From: Endozoicomonas sp965261315
GTDB lineage: Bacteria; Pseudomonadota; Gammaproteobacteria; Pseudomonadales; Endozoicomonadaceae
Assembly (NCBI GenBank): GCA_965261315.1
Contig: CBDHDM010000006.1
Span: 4,330 to 68,329 of the forward strand
Direction: 5' to 3'
Length of the DNA stretch: 64,000 nucleotides
In this document: piece after piece, positions 1-9,778 of the stretch
Layout of the letters: each line of letters opens with the position of its first letter
Numbering within the stretch: the first letter of the stretch is position 1
Notes under the pieces: generated by a model
Seen by the model: the letters and a program-made list of their open reading frames with translations, nothing else
What the model was told of the DNA's origin: nothing
Databases searched by the model: none
Translations under genes and position numbers: made by a program

Positions 1-1
1 C

Positions 2-331
2 CAGGCGCCTATCAAAAATGAATCCCTTCTGAATCAGCGACTGGAAAACAGTCGTGGATCCATTGCGATGGCCAGAACCCAGATCGTTGATAGTGCTACT
101 TCACAGTTTTTCATCAACCTTAAAGATAATGACTTCCTTAACGGTAAGCCCTATAAGGCCGGCTACGCTGTATTTGGTCAGGTGGTTAAAGGTATGGAAG
201 TCGTTGATATCATTGCCGGGGTTAAGACTGGCTATCGTGGGCCTCACGGGGATGTGCCTGTTGATGCGGTGGTTATCAGGAAAGCCTATATTCTCAATGA
301 TGGTGAGAAACCAGCCAGCAAAGAGTCGTAG
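2..331 (+). CDS. Peptidyl-prolyl cis-trans isomerase, cyclophilin type (5' end outside window)
   Basis: The last 109 codons of a cyclophilin, which accelerates cis-trans isomerisation of X-Pro bonds during protein folding. The frame is open from the first bases of the window and carries family landmarks: GSIAMAR, SATSQFFIN (the peptide-binding floor) and YAVFGQVVKGMEVVD near the C-terminus. It resembles the C-terminal two thirds of E. coli PpiA/PpiB. Whether it is the periplasmic (PpiA) or cytoplasmic (PpiB) form cannot be decided because the N-terminus, where a signal peptide would lie, is outside the window. It lies 14 bases upstream of tmcA on the same strand and could be cotranscribed with it. 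Confidence 0.93.
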   Translation, partial: QAPIKNESLLNQRLENSRGSIAMARTQIVDSATSQFFINLKDNDFLNGKPYKAGYAVFGQVVKGMEVVDIIAGVKTGYRGPHGDVPVDAVVIRKAYILNDGEKPASKES

Positions 332-345
332 GCTTCTTAATTACT

Positions 346-2550
346 ATGAATCTGAATGCTATTTCTGCCACTGGCGATATTGTACTGGCGCTAAAAGCTG
401 AAGCCAGGGAATCCGCTCACAGACGGTTGCTGGTTTGTACGGGTGATGTTGTCTGGTGTCATGCTCAAGCGGTGGAAGTGGTCAGTGCGTTGGCAGGGGA
501 GCCTGTTTTTCTGGTGGGAGAGGCTTTCCCTGCGATAGCCTCTACTGGAATAGTAACGACACCGGCAAAAAAATGCGGGGTCTGGCTGGGCAGGGAGCAT
601 AAGAATATTATTTTTGATGCCCACTCAGGCTTTGATGTTGACGCTTTTGGAGCAATTAGCGGCACCTTGTGTGCTGGTGGTTTGATGGTTCTTCTCACAC
701 CAGACCTTGATCAGTGGCCTCAATTTCCGGATCCTGAGCATCGGCGTATGTTGGTTTATCCTCAAAAGTTTGAGGATGTATCGGGACGTTACCTGAAACG
801 CCTGGCTCGCATTATCTCTTCATCAGACCAGCTATCTCTCCTGACTCAGAATGGCACATTGCGCATGCAGTCGGCTGAAAAGAAGGCTGGAGAAGGTCAC
901 GAGAAAATCACGGCTCCCATTACTTTTCCCTGCAAGAGTCGATCACAGGAGCAGGCGGTTCTGGGGATTCACAAAGTGTTTCGTGGTCATCGTCGTCGTC
1001 CGCTGGTTCTGACGGCTGATCGAGGCAGGGGGAAGAGTGCTGCCCTGGGAATAGCCGCCGCACAGCTTCTATTAGAGGGTGTTGAGCAGATTACGATAAC
1101 GGCATCCTCAAAAAATACGGCAGATGTTTTCTTTTATCATGCAGCTGAAGTGCTTGGTGACTTGAATTCAGCGCTATTGGATCGACTTGAATTTGTGGCT
1201 CCGGACGATCTGGTTCACACTCTGCCTGCAACGCAACTGTTACTGGTCGATGAGGCTGCTGCGATTCCCGCGTCATTGCTGGAGAAGATGCTGTCTCATT
1301 ACAGTCGAATCGTTTACGCCACAACGGTTCACGGCTATGAAGGTACTGGGCGTGGTTTTGCTATTCGTTTCAGGAAGGTACTTAATAAAAAAACACCCCA
1401 ATGGCGCGAACTGAGAATGGAAGAGCCTATTCGCTGGCAGACTGGGGATCCGCTGGAATCCTTTGTTTTTGATGCATTACTGCTTAATGCGGCTCCTGGC
1501 GTTATTGAACAGCCGGAAAGTAGTTGGACAGAGCATTGTGTTTTCAGGGAGATTCTGCCTGATGAGTTACTTTCTGATGAGCAACTCTTGAATGAACTGT
1601 TTGGACTGCTGGTGTTGGCACATTATCAGACACGGCCATTTGACCTGCGCCATCTGTTGGATGGCGGTAATATGGAAATCTATGGTCTTTTTGATGAGCA
1701 AAACCATTTGTTATCCGTACTTCTGGCTGCACGGGAAGGCAATATTGAATCAGATTTAGTCGATGATATCTGGCTGGGTAGACGCCGAGTGCGGGGGCAC
1801 TTACTTCCCCAGTCGTTAAGTAATCATCTCGGGCTGCCGGATGCCATATTACTGAACGGGCTGAGAGTTATTCGGATAGCGGTTCATCCTGACTGCCAGC
1901 GGATGGGGTTGGGTAGAACTATGCTGGCTCAATTACAGAAGTACGTTGCAGTTAAGGATATTGATTACCTGGGAACGTTGTTTGGTGCTACTGATGACCT
2001 TTTGACGTTTTGGGGTGGCTCTTCATATGTGCCGGTGAGGCTTGGTCTTTCCAGAGATGTAGCCAGTGGTACGCACTCGGTTATGATGCTCAAGCCGTTA
2101 TCATTGGCTGCAGAGAAACTGGTTGGGCAGGCTCATAAGAAATGCCTTAACCAGCTACAGTGGCTGCTGATGGATGAGCTGAAGGGACTGGATGCGGAGG
2201 TGGTTTTCGCGATTTTTTCTATGATGTGGCCGATGATTAAAACCCATGAGTCATACTCACTGTCCATGGATGACCAGCGGGAATTACTTTCTTTTGCTGA
2301 GGGTCTGCGGCAATACGAAAATTGTATTGATGTCGTGAAAAAAGCGGCTTTTCGAATACTGGGCAACGGTGAAATAGGCAATGCTGAAGTACAACTTCTT
2401 GTCAGCCGTGTTATACAAAACCATCCCTGGTCTCAGGTTGTAGAAGTTTGCACATTATCTGGAGAGAAGCAGGCTCGGCAACGCCTGAGAGAGTTGGTTC
2501 GCTCTCAAATACATTCAGGCGAATTTCTGGTTTTGACAGGCCAGGAATAG
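346..2550 (+). CDS. tmcA: tRNA(Met) cytidine acetyltransferase TmcA
   Basis: A 734-residue enzyme that makes N4-acetylcytidine at the wobble base of elongator tRNA-Met, using acetyl-CoA and ATP. Visible domains in order are an N-terminal DUF1726-like region, a RecD-like helicase core with a Walker A loop (TADRGRGKSAA, about residue 223) and a Walker B-like LLVDEAAAIP (about 300), a GNAT acetyltransferase motif (RIAVHPDCQRMGLGRTML, about 510-527), and a C-terminal tRNA-binding tail. The length is close to the usual 670-750. It sits between a cyclophilin and a glutaredoxin gene. The ATG at 346 has no strong ribosome-binding site, so the start is the family-consistent choice rather than proven. 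Confidence 0.95.
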   Translation: MNLNAISATGDIVLALKAEARESAHRRLLVCTGDVVWCHAQAVEVVSALAGEPVFLVGEAFPAIASTGIVTTPAKKCGVWLGREHKNIIFDAHSGFDVDAFGAISGTLCAGGLMVLLTPDLDQWPQFPDPEHRRMLVYPQKFEDVSGRYLKRLARIISSSDQLSLLTQNGTLRMQSAEKKAGEGHEKITAPITFPCKSRSQEQAVLGIHKVFRGHRRRPLVLTADRGRGKSAALGIAAAQLLLEGVEQITITASSKNTADVFFYHAAEVLGDLNSALLDRLEFVAPDDLVHTLPATQLLLVDEAAAIPASLLEKMLSHYSRIVYATTVHGYEGTGRGFAIRFRKVLNKKTPQWRELRMEEPIRWQTGDPLESFVFDALLLNAAPGVIEQPESSWTEHCVFREILPDELLSDEQLLNELFGLLVLAHYQTRPFDLRHLLDGGNMEIYGLFDEQNHLLSVLLAAREGNIESDLVDDIWLGRRRVRGHLLPQSLSNHLGLPDAILLNGLRVIRIAVHPDCQRMGLGRTMLAQLQKYVAVKDIDYLGTLFGATDDLLTFWGGSSYVPVRLGLSRDVASGTHSVMMLKPLSLAAEKLVGQAHKKCLNQLQWLLMDELKGLDAEVVFAIFSMMWPMIKTHESYSLSMDDQRELLSFAEGLRQYENCIDVVKKAAFRILGNGEIGNAEVQLLVSRVIQNHPWSQVVEVCTLSGEKQARQRLRELVRSQIHSGEFLVLTGQE

Positions 2551-2672
2551 TGAAAACAGACTGCACTTGTCGGCCAGTTAGCGTTATAGTGCTACATATT
2601 GATTGGATTGCCTGCATCAACAGAATACGGCATCCGATGTGTATTTGTTATGAATCTGATGGAGCATAAATA

Positions 2673-2915
2673 ATGGATAGGTATACCGTATTTGGTCGTC
2701 CGGGCTGCGGATTTTGTGTTCGTGCCAAGCAGCTGCTGGAGATGAAAGGTTTGCCTTTTAAATACGTTGATATCTATGAAGAAGGTATCAGTAAAGCTGA
2801 CCTTTCCAAGACCGTCGGAAAGGAAGTAGAGACCGTTCCACAGATTTTTCATGGTCAGCAGTACGTTGGTGGTTATACAGACCTGGAATCCTATCTGGCA
2901 GAAAAGGATTCCTGA
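2673..2915 (+). CDS. grxA: Glutaredoxin (GrxA-like)
   Basis: An 80-residue dithiol glutaredoxin, a glutathione-dependent reductant of protein disulfides and ribonucleotide reductase in the cytoplasm. The active site is C12-G-F-C15 instead of the usual CPYC of E. coli GrxA. The family cis-proline segment TVPQIF and the glutathione-binding GGYTDLE follow in the expected places. The pattern VDIYEEGISKADL matches the GrxA subgroup (VDI.AEGI.K.DL). The gene stands alone, 122 bases after tmcA and convergent with the tus-like gene. I saw no terminator in the 17-base convergent gap. Confidence 0.92.
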   Translation: MDRYTVFGRPGCGFCVRAKQLLEMKGLPFKYVDIYEEGISKADLSKTVGKEVETVPQIFHGQQYVGGYTDLESYLAEKDS

Positions 2916-2932
2916 GTCTCCTGGACAGCTTC

Positions 2933-3829
2933 TTAAGCGTAGCGATAAATCCTTGAGTGGGGGTTGTCGTTAATCTTGACCAGACGGGCATCACTGCGCT
3001 GCAGTCTTTCCTGTCTGGCCGAGGCGTCATAAGGCCGAATCCGGTTAAATTCAGGTAAAGGTTCTCCCGGTCTCAGCTGAATAAACAGGGGAAGGGGAGA
3101 ATTAATCTGGGCCGGATACTGCTTTTTAAGCTCCGGGTCAGTTTGCCTGAGAGCCTTTATTTCTTCGGGCCAGGTAATATTTGCTCTGAGGTGCGGAGCG
3201 AGTATCCGTTTGATGACCACCACTTCTTCTGATGGCATTGCTTCCAGAAGGCGAATGTCTTCATTGACGGCAACTGAAGCTATGTATTTCTTCCGGAAGT
3301 GGCCTATTGCCTCTTCTGCTGTTAGCCGGACAGTGCCGCTGTGACAGGCTGCCCAGCTGAACCCAACCCGCTTTGGAGGCTCTGCAAAGAGTTTAAGTTG
3401 TCGGTAACACTGCACAAAATGCAAATGTTTAATTTGCAGGCCGCCTAATAAACCATCTCTTAAGTCATCTGATGCCTGCTCAATGGCTTCAATGCTATCG
3501 CCAAACAATTTTCGGAAATTGGATATCGCTGTTTTAAATTGGTCACGGCAAAGATTAAGCGCTTCACCCAGGTGTAAAGTGTTTTCAGAAACACCCACAA
3601 GCCCTGTTGAACGCGCGGTTTCCTGTTTATTCTGCTCTTCGATATAGGTCAGCCGCGTTGCAACACTGGCGGCCAGTGAACGTTTATTGTCAGGCTCGGG
3701 ATCGGTTTCCATGATCCAGATAGGTAAGCCATGATCACTTTCAACCGATTCTCGAAATGAGCGATTAAGCTCCACCAGTTGAATAAGGGCATCCCTCACA
3801 GCAATTCGTGCAGCAGTTTCCTTGCTCAT
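2933..3829 (-). CDS. tus: DNA replication terminus site-binding protein (Tus-like)
   Basis: A 298-residue basic protein that I assign to the Tus family, monomeric proteins that bind Ter sites and stop replication forks from one direction. The evidence is a local match to E. coli Tus from memory. The segment FSWAACH (about residue 157) lines up with Tus FGWANKH, followed by a similar helix. The C-terminal 60 residues (SPLPLFIQL, then YDASARQERLQ and ending RIYRY) line up with Tus TPLIALI, YDADNVQHRY and LHLYVAD. The overall length is close to the 309 of Tus. The start is the ATG at 3829, preceded by GGGAG. I found no convincing Ter site at its promoter, unlike E. coli where Tus represses itself through TerB. 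The gene is convergent with grxA and downstream of pdxH. Confidence 0.68.
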   Translation of the reverse strand: MSKETAARIAVRDALIQLVELNRSFRESVESDHGLPIWIMETDPEPDNKRSLAASVATRLTYIEEQNKQETARSTGLVGVSENTLHLGEALNLCRDQFKTAISNFRKLFGDSIEAIEQASDDLRDGLLGGLQIKHLHFVQCYRQLKLFAEPPKRVGFSWAACHSGTVRLTAEEAIGHFRKKYIASVAVNEDIRLLEAMPSEEVVVIKRILAPHLRANITWPEEIKALRQTDPELKKQYPAQINSPLPLFIQLRPGEPLPEFNRIRPYDASARQERLQRSDARLVKINDNPHSRIYRYA

Positions 3830-3851
3830 CAAAAAACTCCCAAGGTGGTTT

Positions 3852-4499
3852 TCAAGGGGAGAGCCTGTCTATTTGCCATTGGCTGTTATTATCAGCCGAC
3901 GGATGCGAATATTGAAAACGGTCATGAAGTCGGCTTGGGCGACCTTGCCAGAACTCAACTTTCTCCGGTACTACACGATAGCCTCCCCAGAAGTCAGGTA
4001 ATGGAATTTTTCCTTCCTTGAATTTACGCTTCATCTCTTCAAGTTTTAACTCCAGTACTTTTCGCCCGGTAATTACGGAACTTTGCTGTGATACCCATGC
4101 TCCCAATTGGCTGGTGGCTGGGCGACTGGTGAAATAACGAAGTGATTCTGATGTGGAGATTTTTTCTGCTTTTCCCTGAATAATGACCTGTCGCTCAAGG
4201 GAAACCCATGGAAACATGATGGTAACCTGAGGGTTACTGGCAATATCTTTGGCTTTATTGCTGTTGTAGTTGGTGAAAAAAACAAAGCCGGACTCGTCAA
4301 AATACTTCAGAAGTACCGTTCTCAGGGAGGGCATGCCAGAAGCTGATACCGTGGCCAGACTCATTGCGTTGGGCTCTGCCAGCTGAGCTTCCTGAGCCTG
4401 CTTAAACCAGATTTCAAACTGTTTAAACGGGCTGCTTTCCATGGTTTCCCGACTAAGGCCTGCTTGAGTATACTCTTCTCTTAGATAACTGATATCCAT
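3852..4499 (-). CDS. pdxH: Pyridoxamine 5'-phosphate oxidase
   Basis: A 215-residue FMN enzyme that oxidises pyridoxine or pyridoxamine 5'-phosphate to pyridoxal 5'-phosphate, the last step of vitamin B6 synthesis and salvage. Family features are the N-terminal LREEYTQAGL, the FMN-binding segment PSLRTVLLKYFDESGFVFFTNYNS, RPATSQLGAWVSQQSS, and the C-terminal DFWGGYRVVPEKVEFWQGR followed by WQIDRLSP, which corresponds to the WKIDRLAP end of E. coli PdxH. The length matches the E. coli enzyme (218). The tus-like gene starts 22 bases downstream on the same strand, so the two may share a transcript. Confidence 0.96.
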   Translation of the reverse strand: MDISYLREEYTQAGLSRETMESSPFKQFEIWFKQAQEAQLAEPNAMSLATVSASGMPSLRTVLLKYFDESGFVFFTNYNSNKAKDIASNPQVTIMFPWVSLERQVIIQGKAEKISTSESLRYFTSRPATSQLGAWVSQQSSVITGRKVLELKLEEMKRKFKEGKIPLPDFWGGYRVVPEKVEFWQGRPSRLHDRFQYSHPSADNNSQWQIDRLSP

Positions 4500-4552
4500 G
4501 ACGGCTCTTTAAGGCTGAATGAGGCGTAATTTTAACTGCGACAGGCCATTGT

Positions 4553-4768
4553 TTACAGTGCTACCTTTAAAGACTCTCTAATCAGGTTTCGTTTCGAAAA
4601 ACCAAAGCCTGTCAGGTAGCTGATGCCATCTTCACTATCAGCATGACATTGAAAGCCATGCTTTCTGAGTAATTCACAGATATGTATCGCACGGTCAATA
4701 ATTTCCCGTGCCTGGGTCTTTGATCGGCTGGTTACACTGGCACCATAAAAGACGACACGATCCTTCAT
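4553..4768 (-). CDS. Small hypothetical protein
   Basis: A possible 71-residue protein upstream of and codirectional with pdxH. It has no signal peptide or membrane segment. It is slightly basic and has a plausible alpha/beta composition (MKDRVVFYGASVTSRSK at the start, LLRKHGFQCHADSEDGIS in the middle). There is no strong ribosome-binding site before the ATG at 4768. I do not recognise a family. Codon use resembles its neighbours, which is the main reason to keep it. Confidence 0.45.
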   Translation of the reverse strand: MKDRVVFYGASVTSRSKTQAREIIDRAIHICELLRKHGFQCHADSEDGISYLTGFGFSKRNLIRESLKVAL

Positions 4769-5031
4769 TGAAGTGTCTCTAGCAAATGTGGATTAAACAA
4801 CTATAGCAGCTGGCTGTTTACAACCAGGGAGGATAACGAGGTCAGTTTAAGCGGTATTGCTATAGTCGTCTTTGAGGTTATTAAAGTTGTTGACAGAACT
4901 CGTTCACTGTTCGCCAGTCAGGTCCAGTCATAGATAGTTTTAAGCTCCCGGGGACGAGAGTTTAAAAGCTTTTCTGGCTTACCGGAGATTTCGACTCCGA
5001 ACCCTATGAGAATATAGAGGGAAATTGTTGT

Positions 5032-6330
5032 TTATTGATCCCAGTAACTGTCCTCCAGGCTCATTTCGCGCTCTGGTAGTGCCCGTGAAAGGCGGGGTGA
5101 GCTTTGGGCTAACACCTCAAAGCTGACACGATTGGCGTATTTACATACCTGGGCTAGAGAGGAGTAGGTAACCCATGACTTATTATGTTTACTGGATGTC
5201 GGTAACATTTGACGATGATAGTAATTTGCCGCCATATCATGAATAAGTGCCGCCAGTGCACCATCACCAGCACCATTGGTATTTTTAATATTTTTGGGGC
5301 CACCCAGATAAGGGCTGATGTGTGAGTATATTTTCAGTGGCTCGTCGCAGTGAGAGCGAAGCAGTGGCCGACTGAATTCATAACGGTTGAAATCACTGAT
5401 GCTTCCGGAGCGAATGGGGTTTTCGGTTTCCCGGGCCATTGAATTCTCTGTATAACCACTTAAGTAGAGGCCTTCAGCACCCGCTGTTAACAGCACCATA
5501 TCTACCCACTGCAGCATGTACTCAGAAGCCTTTAACGGGTCTTGCTCATCCGTCAATGCTTCTGCTTCCTCTTCGTTCATTGCTGCGATGGTTACATAAT
5601 CGTTGAGAAACTCGATCAGTGGTTGCTTAATGGCATTGACCAGCCCGCGTGTACCCAGGGTCAAAATGACCGGTACTTCATGCTTTCTGGCTAATTGTGC
5701 TGCTTTTACCATGGAGTGGTAGATTGGCAGGGTGGGATCGGCCAGTGTATAAGCGCACAGAATCAGGCCAGATGACTCAGCAATAATGCTTTCATTAATA
5801 AACTCTGGGCTGAGCTGGTTCATGAAGCCAGGGCTGATCCCGAAAGTGCGTTCGCCATCTTCTGTGATAAGAGCGAAACAACGGCCAATGGGGCCATCCA
5901 CCGGCTGAAGCCAGGTGAGATCGACTTTACTGCTGGTGTTACAAAGATAGCGATAAGCGTAATCGCCAACCTGAATATTCTGGCTCATGACGCCAAACTG
6001 AACGGAGCGGTCATCCGCCAGTACGGAATAATTGTGAAGTGTATTACCAATTGTGCCACCGGCAAACTGGTCTTCAATGAGTTGGTGTTGCTTGAGAAAC
6101 CGATAGAGACGATTGGCCTGATCATTATCCAGCCACTGTGAGGCGCCTTTATCCAGCCCGAAATCGTTGAGAACCGAGTTGTCGACTCGGGCTGTAATGT
6201 CCACCAGGTTTTGATCAATACCACAGACATAGGTGTTGGCCTGGCCAAACACAGAGCTTTCCATATCAAAGCGATTGTGGGTATTGACCGGGAAGTAATG
6301 CTTAATCTTTCGACGGCCGGGGAATTTCAT
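5032..6330 (-). CDS. gsk: Inosine-guanosine kinase
   Basis: A 432-residue PfkB-family kinase that phosphorylates inosine and guanosine to IMP and GMP for purine salvage in the cytoplasm. It begins MKFPGRRKIKHYFPVN, the same opening as E. coli Gsk. It contains FAGGTIGNTLHNYSVLADDRSV and the PfkB C-terminal signature NTNGAGDGALAALIHD (anion hole and catalytic Asp), and ends SPRLSRALPEREMSLEDSYWDQ like Gsk. The length matches the 434 of E. coli. It is monocistronic, with more than 250 noncoding bases on either side. Confidence 0.96.
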   Translation of the reverse strand: MKFPGRRKIKHYFPVNTHNRFDMESSVFGQANTYVCGIDQNLVDITARVDNSVLNDFGLDKGASQWLDNDQANRLYRFLKQHQLIEDQFAGGTIGNTLHNYSVLADDRSVQFGVMSQNIQVGDYAYRYLCNTSSKVDLTWLQPVDGPIGRCFALITEDGERTFGISPGFMNQLSPEFINESIIAESSGLILCAYTLADPTLPIYHSMVKAAQLARKHEVPVILTLGTRGLVNAIKQPLIEFLNDYVTIAAMNEEEAEALTDEQDPLKASEYMLQWVDMVLLTAGAEGLYLSGYTENSMARETENPIRSGSISDFNRYEFSRPLLRSHCDEPLKIYSHISPYLGGPKNIKNTNGAGDGALAALIHDMAANYYHRQMLPTSSKHNKSWVTYSSLAQVCKYANRVSFEVLAQSSPRLSRALPEREMSLEDSYWDQ

Positions 6331-6889
6331 GAAAACAAAGAAAGTGAAGTATTAGGAAGGGAGGCTGATTATTCATGAAAAGAGGCCTCAAAACCAGTTT
6401 AATCTCCATACCCTTCGCCTTTGTGGTTGGGTATAGGTTGTTAAAACGGGCTCAGTATACCCGTTGTGAATGCATTACCAAGCGTGCTTGTACCATCATC
6501 TGATTTGCCACAATGTAAGATTGAATGAGCGTAAAGCAAGTTAAAGTTACTACTCATGCACTGGTTTTTATGACATGAATTAGTCGTGTCATTAATTTAG
6601 ATGTCGCTTAAGGCTGATGACTGCTGAAAGGGATTGGGCCGGGAATATGGTATTACAGTTGTAGTTCACATGAAGATGAGCCATGCTGGCATTTAGTGAG
6701 CTTATTTCGTGATATGAAAAATGCAGAAACGAATAATTTTCCAAGCCTCTCGTATTGATTCAGGGAGCTGAGTCAGTGCCTTGATTTGGTGACTCACAGT
6801 TAACTCTTATGGTGGTTTATTCCTGTGATGGATTTTTATGTAACAGGATGCCAGCAAGCGGAATAGAACAGGATAAATCAAAAGATTGT
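6331..6889. other. Intergenic region between gsk and ptrA
   Basis: About 560 bases between the divergently transcribed gsk and ptrA genes, with no convincing coding frame. Two imperfect palindromes lie near gsk: ATACCC...GGGTAT around 6408-6433, and AACGGG...CCCGTT around 6447-6468. They could be operators or weak hairpins. The remainder is AT-rich promoter-like sequence. Confidence 0.5.
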
Positions 6890-9778
6890 ATGATGTTTCG
6901 GACAGTGAAAGCTGATATGTGTAAAAAACTGGTGTCAATGGTTGCTGGAGTATTAACCATGGTTTCAATAGCAGGTTGTTCAATGACGACGGAGAGAGAA
7001 GCCCTTGTGACCCCGGAAGAAGTGATAAAAAGTCCTGCTGATGATCGAGATTACCGCTATGTCACTTTAGCCAACGGACTTAAGGTTCTTCTGGTTTCAG
7101 ACCCGGATACTGATAAGTCTGCAGCCGCAGTGGATGTTAATGTTGGCAGTTACCAGGACCCCGATGACCGACTTGGGCTTGCACACTTTCTTGAGCATAT
7201 GCTGTTTATGGGGACAGAAAAATACCCGGATGTCGACAGCTACTCTGAATTTATCCGTGCTAATGGCGGCAGTAGTAACGCCTATACGGCCGATGTGAGA
7301 ACCAATTACTACTTTGATATTAACAGTGACCAGCTGCAGCCAGCACTGGATCGCCTTGCCCAGTTCTTTATTGCCCCGAAGCTGGATCCAAATTACGTTG
7401 AGCGTGAAAAGAATGCGGTAGATTCAGAGTATCGCCTGCACGCCAGAGAAGATGGTTGGCGCCTGTTTATGGCTCTGAATGCGACGTCTAACCCGGATCA
7501 CCCTAAAAGTCGGTTCAATATTGGCAGTCTGGACACATTGAATGACAAGGACGGCAAGCTCTGGCAATCCCTCAACGATTTCCACGACCAATATTACGTT
7601 GCTCCCAATATGGGGGTTGTTGTCTATGGCAAAGAGTCTCTTGATACCCTGGAAAAATGGGTAAATACATCATTTTCAGGCGTTCCATCAGGAGCCAAAC
7701 CTGATTTAACCATAGGCAAGGAACCGTATACCCGGGATGAATTACAGGCTCGAATTAACATCGTGCCATTAAAGGATACCCGGGTTTTATCGTTAAGCTT
7801 CCCAGTGCCCAGTGCCCAGCCGTTTTATCACATAAAACCACTGGGTTATCTTGCCAGAGTTATTGGCTATGAAGGAAAAGGCAGTTTACACAGTTTGTTG
7901 AAGGATCGAGGCCTCATCGACTCTCTGGCAGCTTATAGCAGTGACCTTCCCAATGAGTACAGTGAATTCACCGTTAGAATGGAGTTAACGCCTGAAGGGC
8001 TGACTCAGGTCGATGAAATTACAGCGACTGTTTTTGATTATCTTGAACTCATTCGAAGAAAAGGTCTGCAACCCTGGTTGTATCAGGAAAGCAAGCAAAT
8101 AGCTGACCTGGGCTTTCGTTATCAGGAGGACCGGAACCCGCAACAGACAGCTTCCGGGCTGGCTGCAAGAATGCACTATCTGCCCGCGGAACACCTTTTG
8201 GAGGCTAACTACCTCTACGAGGCTTATGATCCTGAGCTGATTATAGGTTATTTAAACAGGATGACGGTTGAAAACCTTCGTCAGGTCGTTATTGCCCAGA
8301 ACTTGCCGACTAACAGGGTCGAGCCTTACTTTGAAACCAAGTACAGCGTACAGGGGTTATCTGACGAGCTGGTGAAACGGCTTAAGACACCTGTGTCCCG
8401 GGAGTTTTTGACGATTCCAGAGCCGAATCCGTTTATTGCCAACAACCTGAAGCTTCAGGAAAGCAGTAAAGCGACTGAGCCTTCGGTTATTATGGAGAAG
8501 CCAGGTTTGCGGGTATGGGGCCTGACCGATACCCGCTTTAATATGCCCCGGGGTAATGTGCGGGCTATGATTTCGACACCGGTGGCTTCAGCAACGCCAG
8601 ACGACAATGTACTGATCCAGCTCTACAAATCATTGTTATCAAGAAGTCTCAATGAATATGGTTATCCTGCCAAAGAAGCCGGTCTTAATTACAGCATTAC
8701 AGCAGGTCGGCGTGGACTTTTGATCAGCCTTGCTGGATATCAGGACAAGCAGGCTGTTCTGCTGGAAGATATTCTCAAAGCGGTTGAAACCTTTAAGCCA
8801 GAGAAGAGTGCTTTTGAGCAGGAAAAAGTGGTGCTGATTCGAGGTCTGAAAAACAAGAAGTTCCATGCGCCTTATCGGTTAGGAATGGATGCGTTAAATC
8901 AGGCGACGTATCCTTCGTACCCTGAGGATGAAGTATTGCTTAAAGCTGCAGAGAAGGTGACATATCAGGATCTGCTGAGTTATGCCCGCAACTTCTATAG
9001 TCAGATTCATGTGGAAATGCTGGTATATGGCAACCACAGCAAGTCTGAAGCGCTGAAACTGGCAGCAATGGTCGAGTCAGTATTGCTGAATGATCATAAT
9101 CGCCGAGACCGCTTCGACCTGCCTTTTCATTTGTTGGGTGAGACGGATCGTGTGCTGAATATGGATGTTGAGCATGATGATTCAATGCTGATCAGCTATT
9201 ACCAGCTCCCTGAGACCGATAATTTTGAGCGTGCGCGGTATGCACTGTTAGGGCGCTTGTTAGCCAACCCTTTCTTTAATAGCCTGCGTACTGAACAGCA
9301 GTTAGGGTATGTGGTATTTGCTGGGCCTCGCCCCTTTGAAAAGCACCCGGGCGTAATATTTGTCGTTCAGTCACCGAAATTGGATCCGATCGGTATAGAG
9401 GCTCGTATTGATCAGTTTCTGAGCGATCAGGTGAATGCTTTGGGTCAGCTGACCGATCAGGAGCTTGAGCAGTATCGTCAGGGTTTGATAGGCGATCTTC
9501 TCAAGAAAGACGACAATATGGATGAACGTAATGCACGCTTCTGGCAGGGGATTGCCAGTGCCGAGCTTGATTTTGATAATCGCCTTAAAATTGCGGATGA
9601 AATTCGTAAGCTGAAACCAGCCGATATGGAGTCTGCATTGAAAAGGCTTATGGAAAACAGAGGAAAGCTGGTTATCCGCTCTTTTGGTGGCCCACACAAA
9701 AAAGCGTATAAAAGTGAATCTAAACGTACTGAATGTAACAGTATTAACTGTTTGAATGACCTGCCTCTCAGTCGATAA
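6890..9778 (+). CDS. ptrA: Protease III / pitrilysin, M16 metallopeptidase, predicted lipoprotein
   Basis: A large zinc peptidase of the insulinase/pitrilysin family that degrades small peptides in the cell envelope. The inverted zinc motif HFLEH lies about 100 residues from the chosen start, and the third ligand is supplied by the downstream segment REKNAVDSEY. Four M16 domains fit the length (962 residues from 6890, as in E. coli Ptr). Unlike E. coli Ptr, which has a plain signal peptide, this one shows a hydrophobic stretch ending in the lipobox SIAGC, so it is probably an outer-membrane lipoprotein facing the periplasm. The frame is open back to 6809. Candidate starts are the ATGs at 6890, 6893 and 6917, none with a strong ribosome-binding site. 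Confidence 0.92.
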   Translation: MMFRTVKADMCKKLVSMVAGVLTMVSIAGCSMTTEREALVTPEEVIKSPADDRDYRYVTLANGLKVLLVSDPDTDKSAAAVDVNVGSYQDPDDRLGLAHFLEHMLFMGTEKYPDVDSYSEFIRANGGSSNAYTADVRTNYYFDINSDQLQPALDRLAQFFIAPKLDPNYVEREKNAVDSEYRLHAREDGWRLFMALNATSNPDHPKSRFNIGSLDTLNDKDGKLWQSLNDFHDQYYVAPNMGVVVYGKESLDTLEKWVNTSFSGVPSGAKPDLTIGKEPYTRDELQARINIVPLKDTRVLSLSFPVPSAQPFYHIKPLGYLARVIGYEGKGSLHSLLKDRGLIDSLAAYSSDLPNEYSEFTVRMELTPEGLTQVDEITATVFDYLELIRRKGLQPWLYQESKQIADLGFRYQEDRNPQQTASGLAARMHYLPAEHLLEANYLYEAYDPELIIGYLNRMTVENLRQVVIAQNLPTNRVEPYFETKYSVQGLSDELVKRLKTPVSREFLTIPEPNPFIANNLKLQESSKATEPSVIMEKPGLRVWGLTDTRFNMPRGNVRAMISTPVASATPDDNVLIQLYKSLLSRSLNEYGYPAKEAGLNYSITAGRRGLLISLAGYQDKQAVLLEDILKAVETFKPEKSAFEQEKVVLIRGLKNKKFHAPYRLGMDALNQATYPSYPEDEVLLKAAEKVTYQDLLSYARNFYSQIHVEMLVYGNHSKSEALKLAAMVESVLLNDHNRRDRFDLPFHLLGETDRVLNMDVEHDDSMLISYYQLPETDNFERARYALLGRLLANPFFNSLRTEQQLGYVVFAGPRPFEKHPGVIFVVQSPKLDPIGIEARIDQFLSDQVNALGQLTDQELEQYRQGLIGDLLKKDDNMDERNARFWQGIASAELDFDNRLKIADEIRKLKPADMESALKRLMENRGKLVIRSFGGPHKKAYKSESKRTECNSINCLNDLPLSR

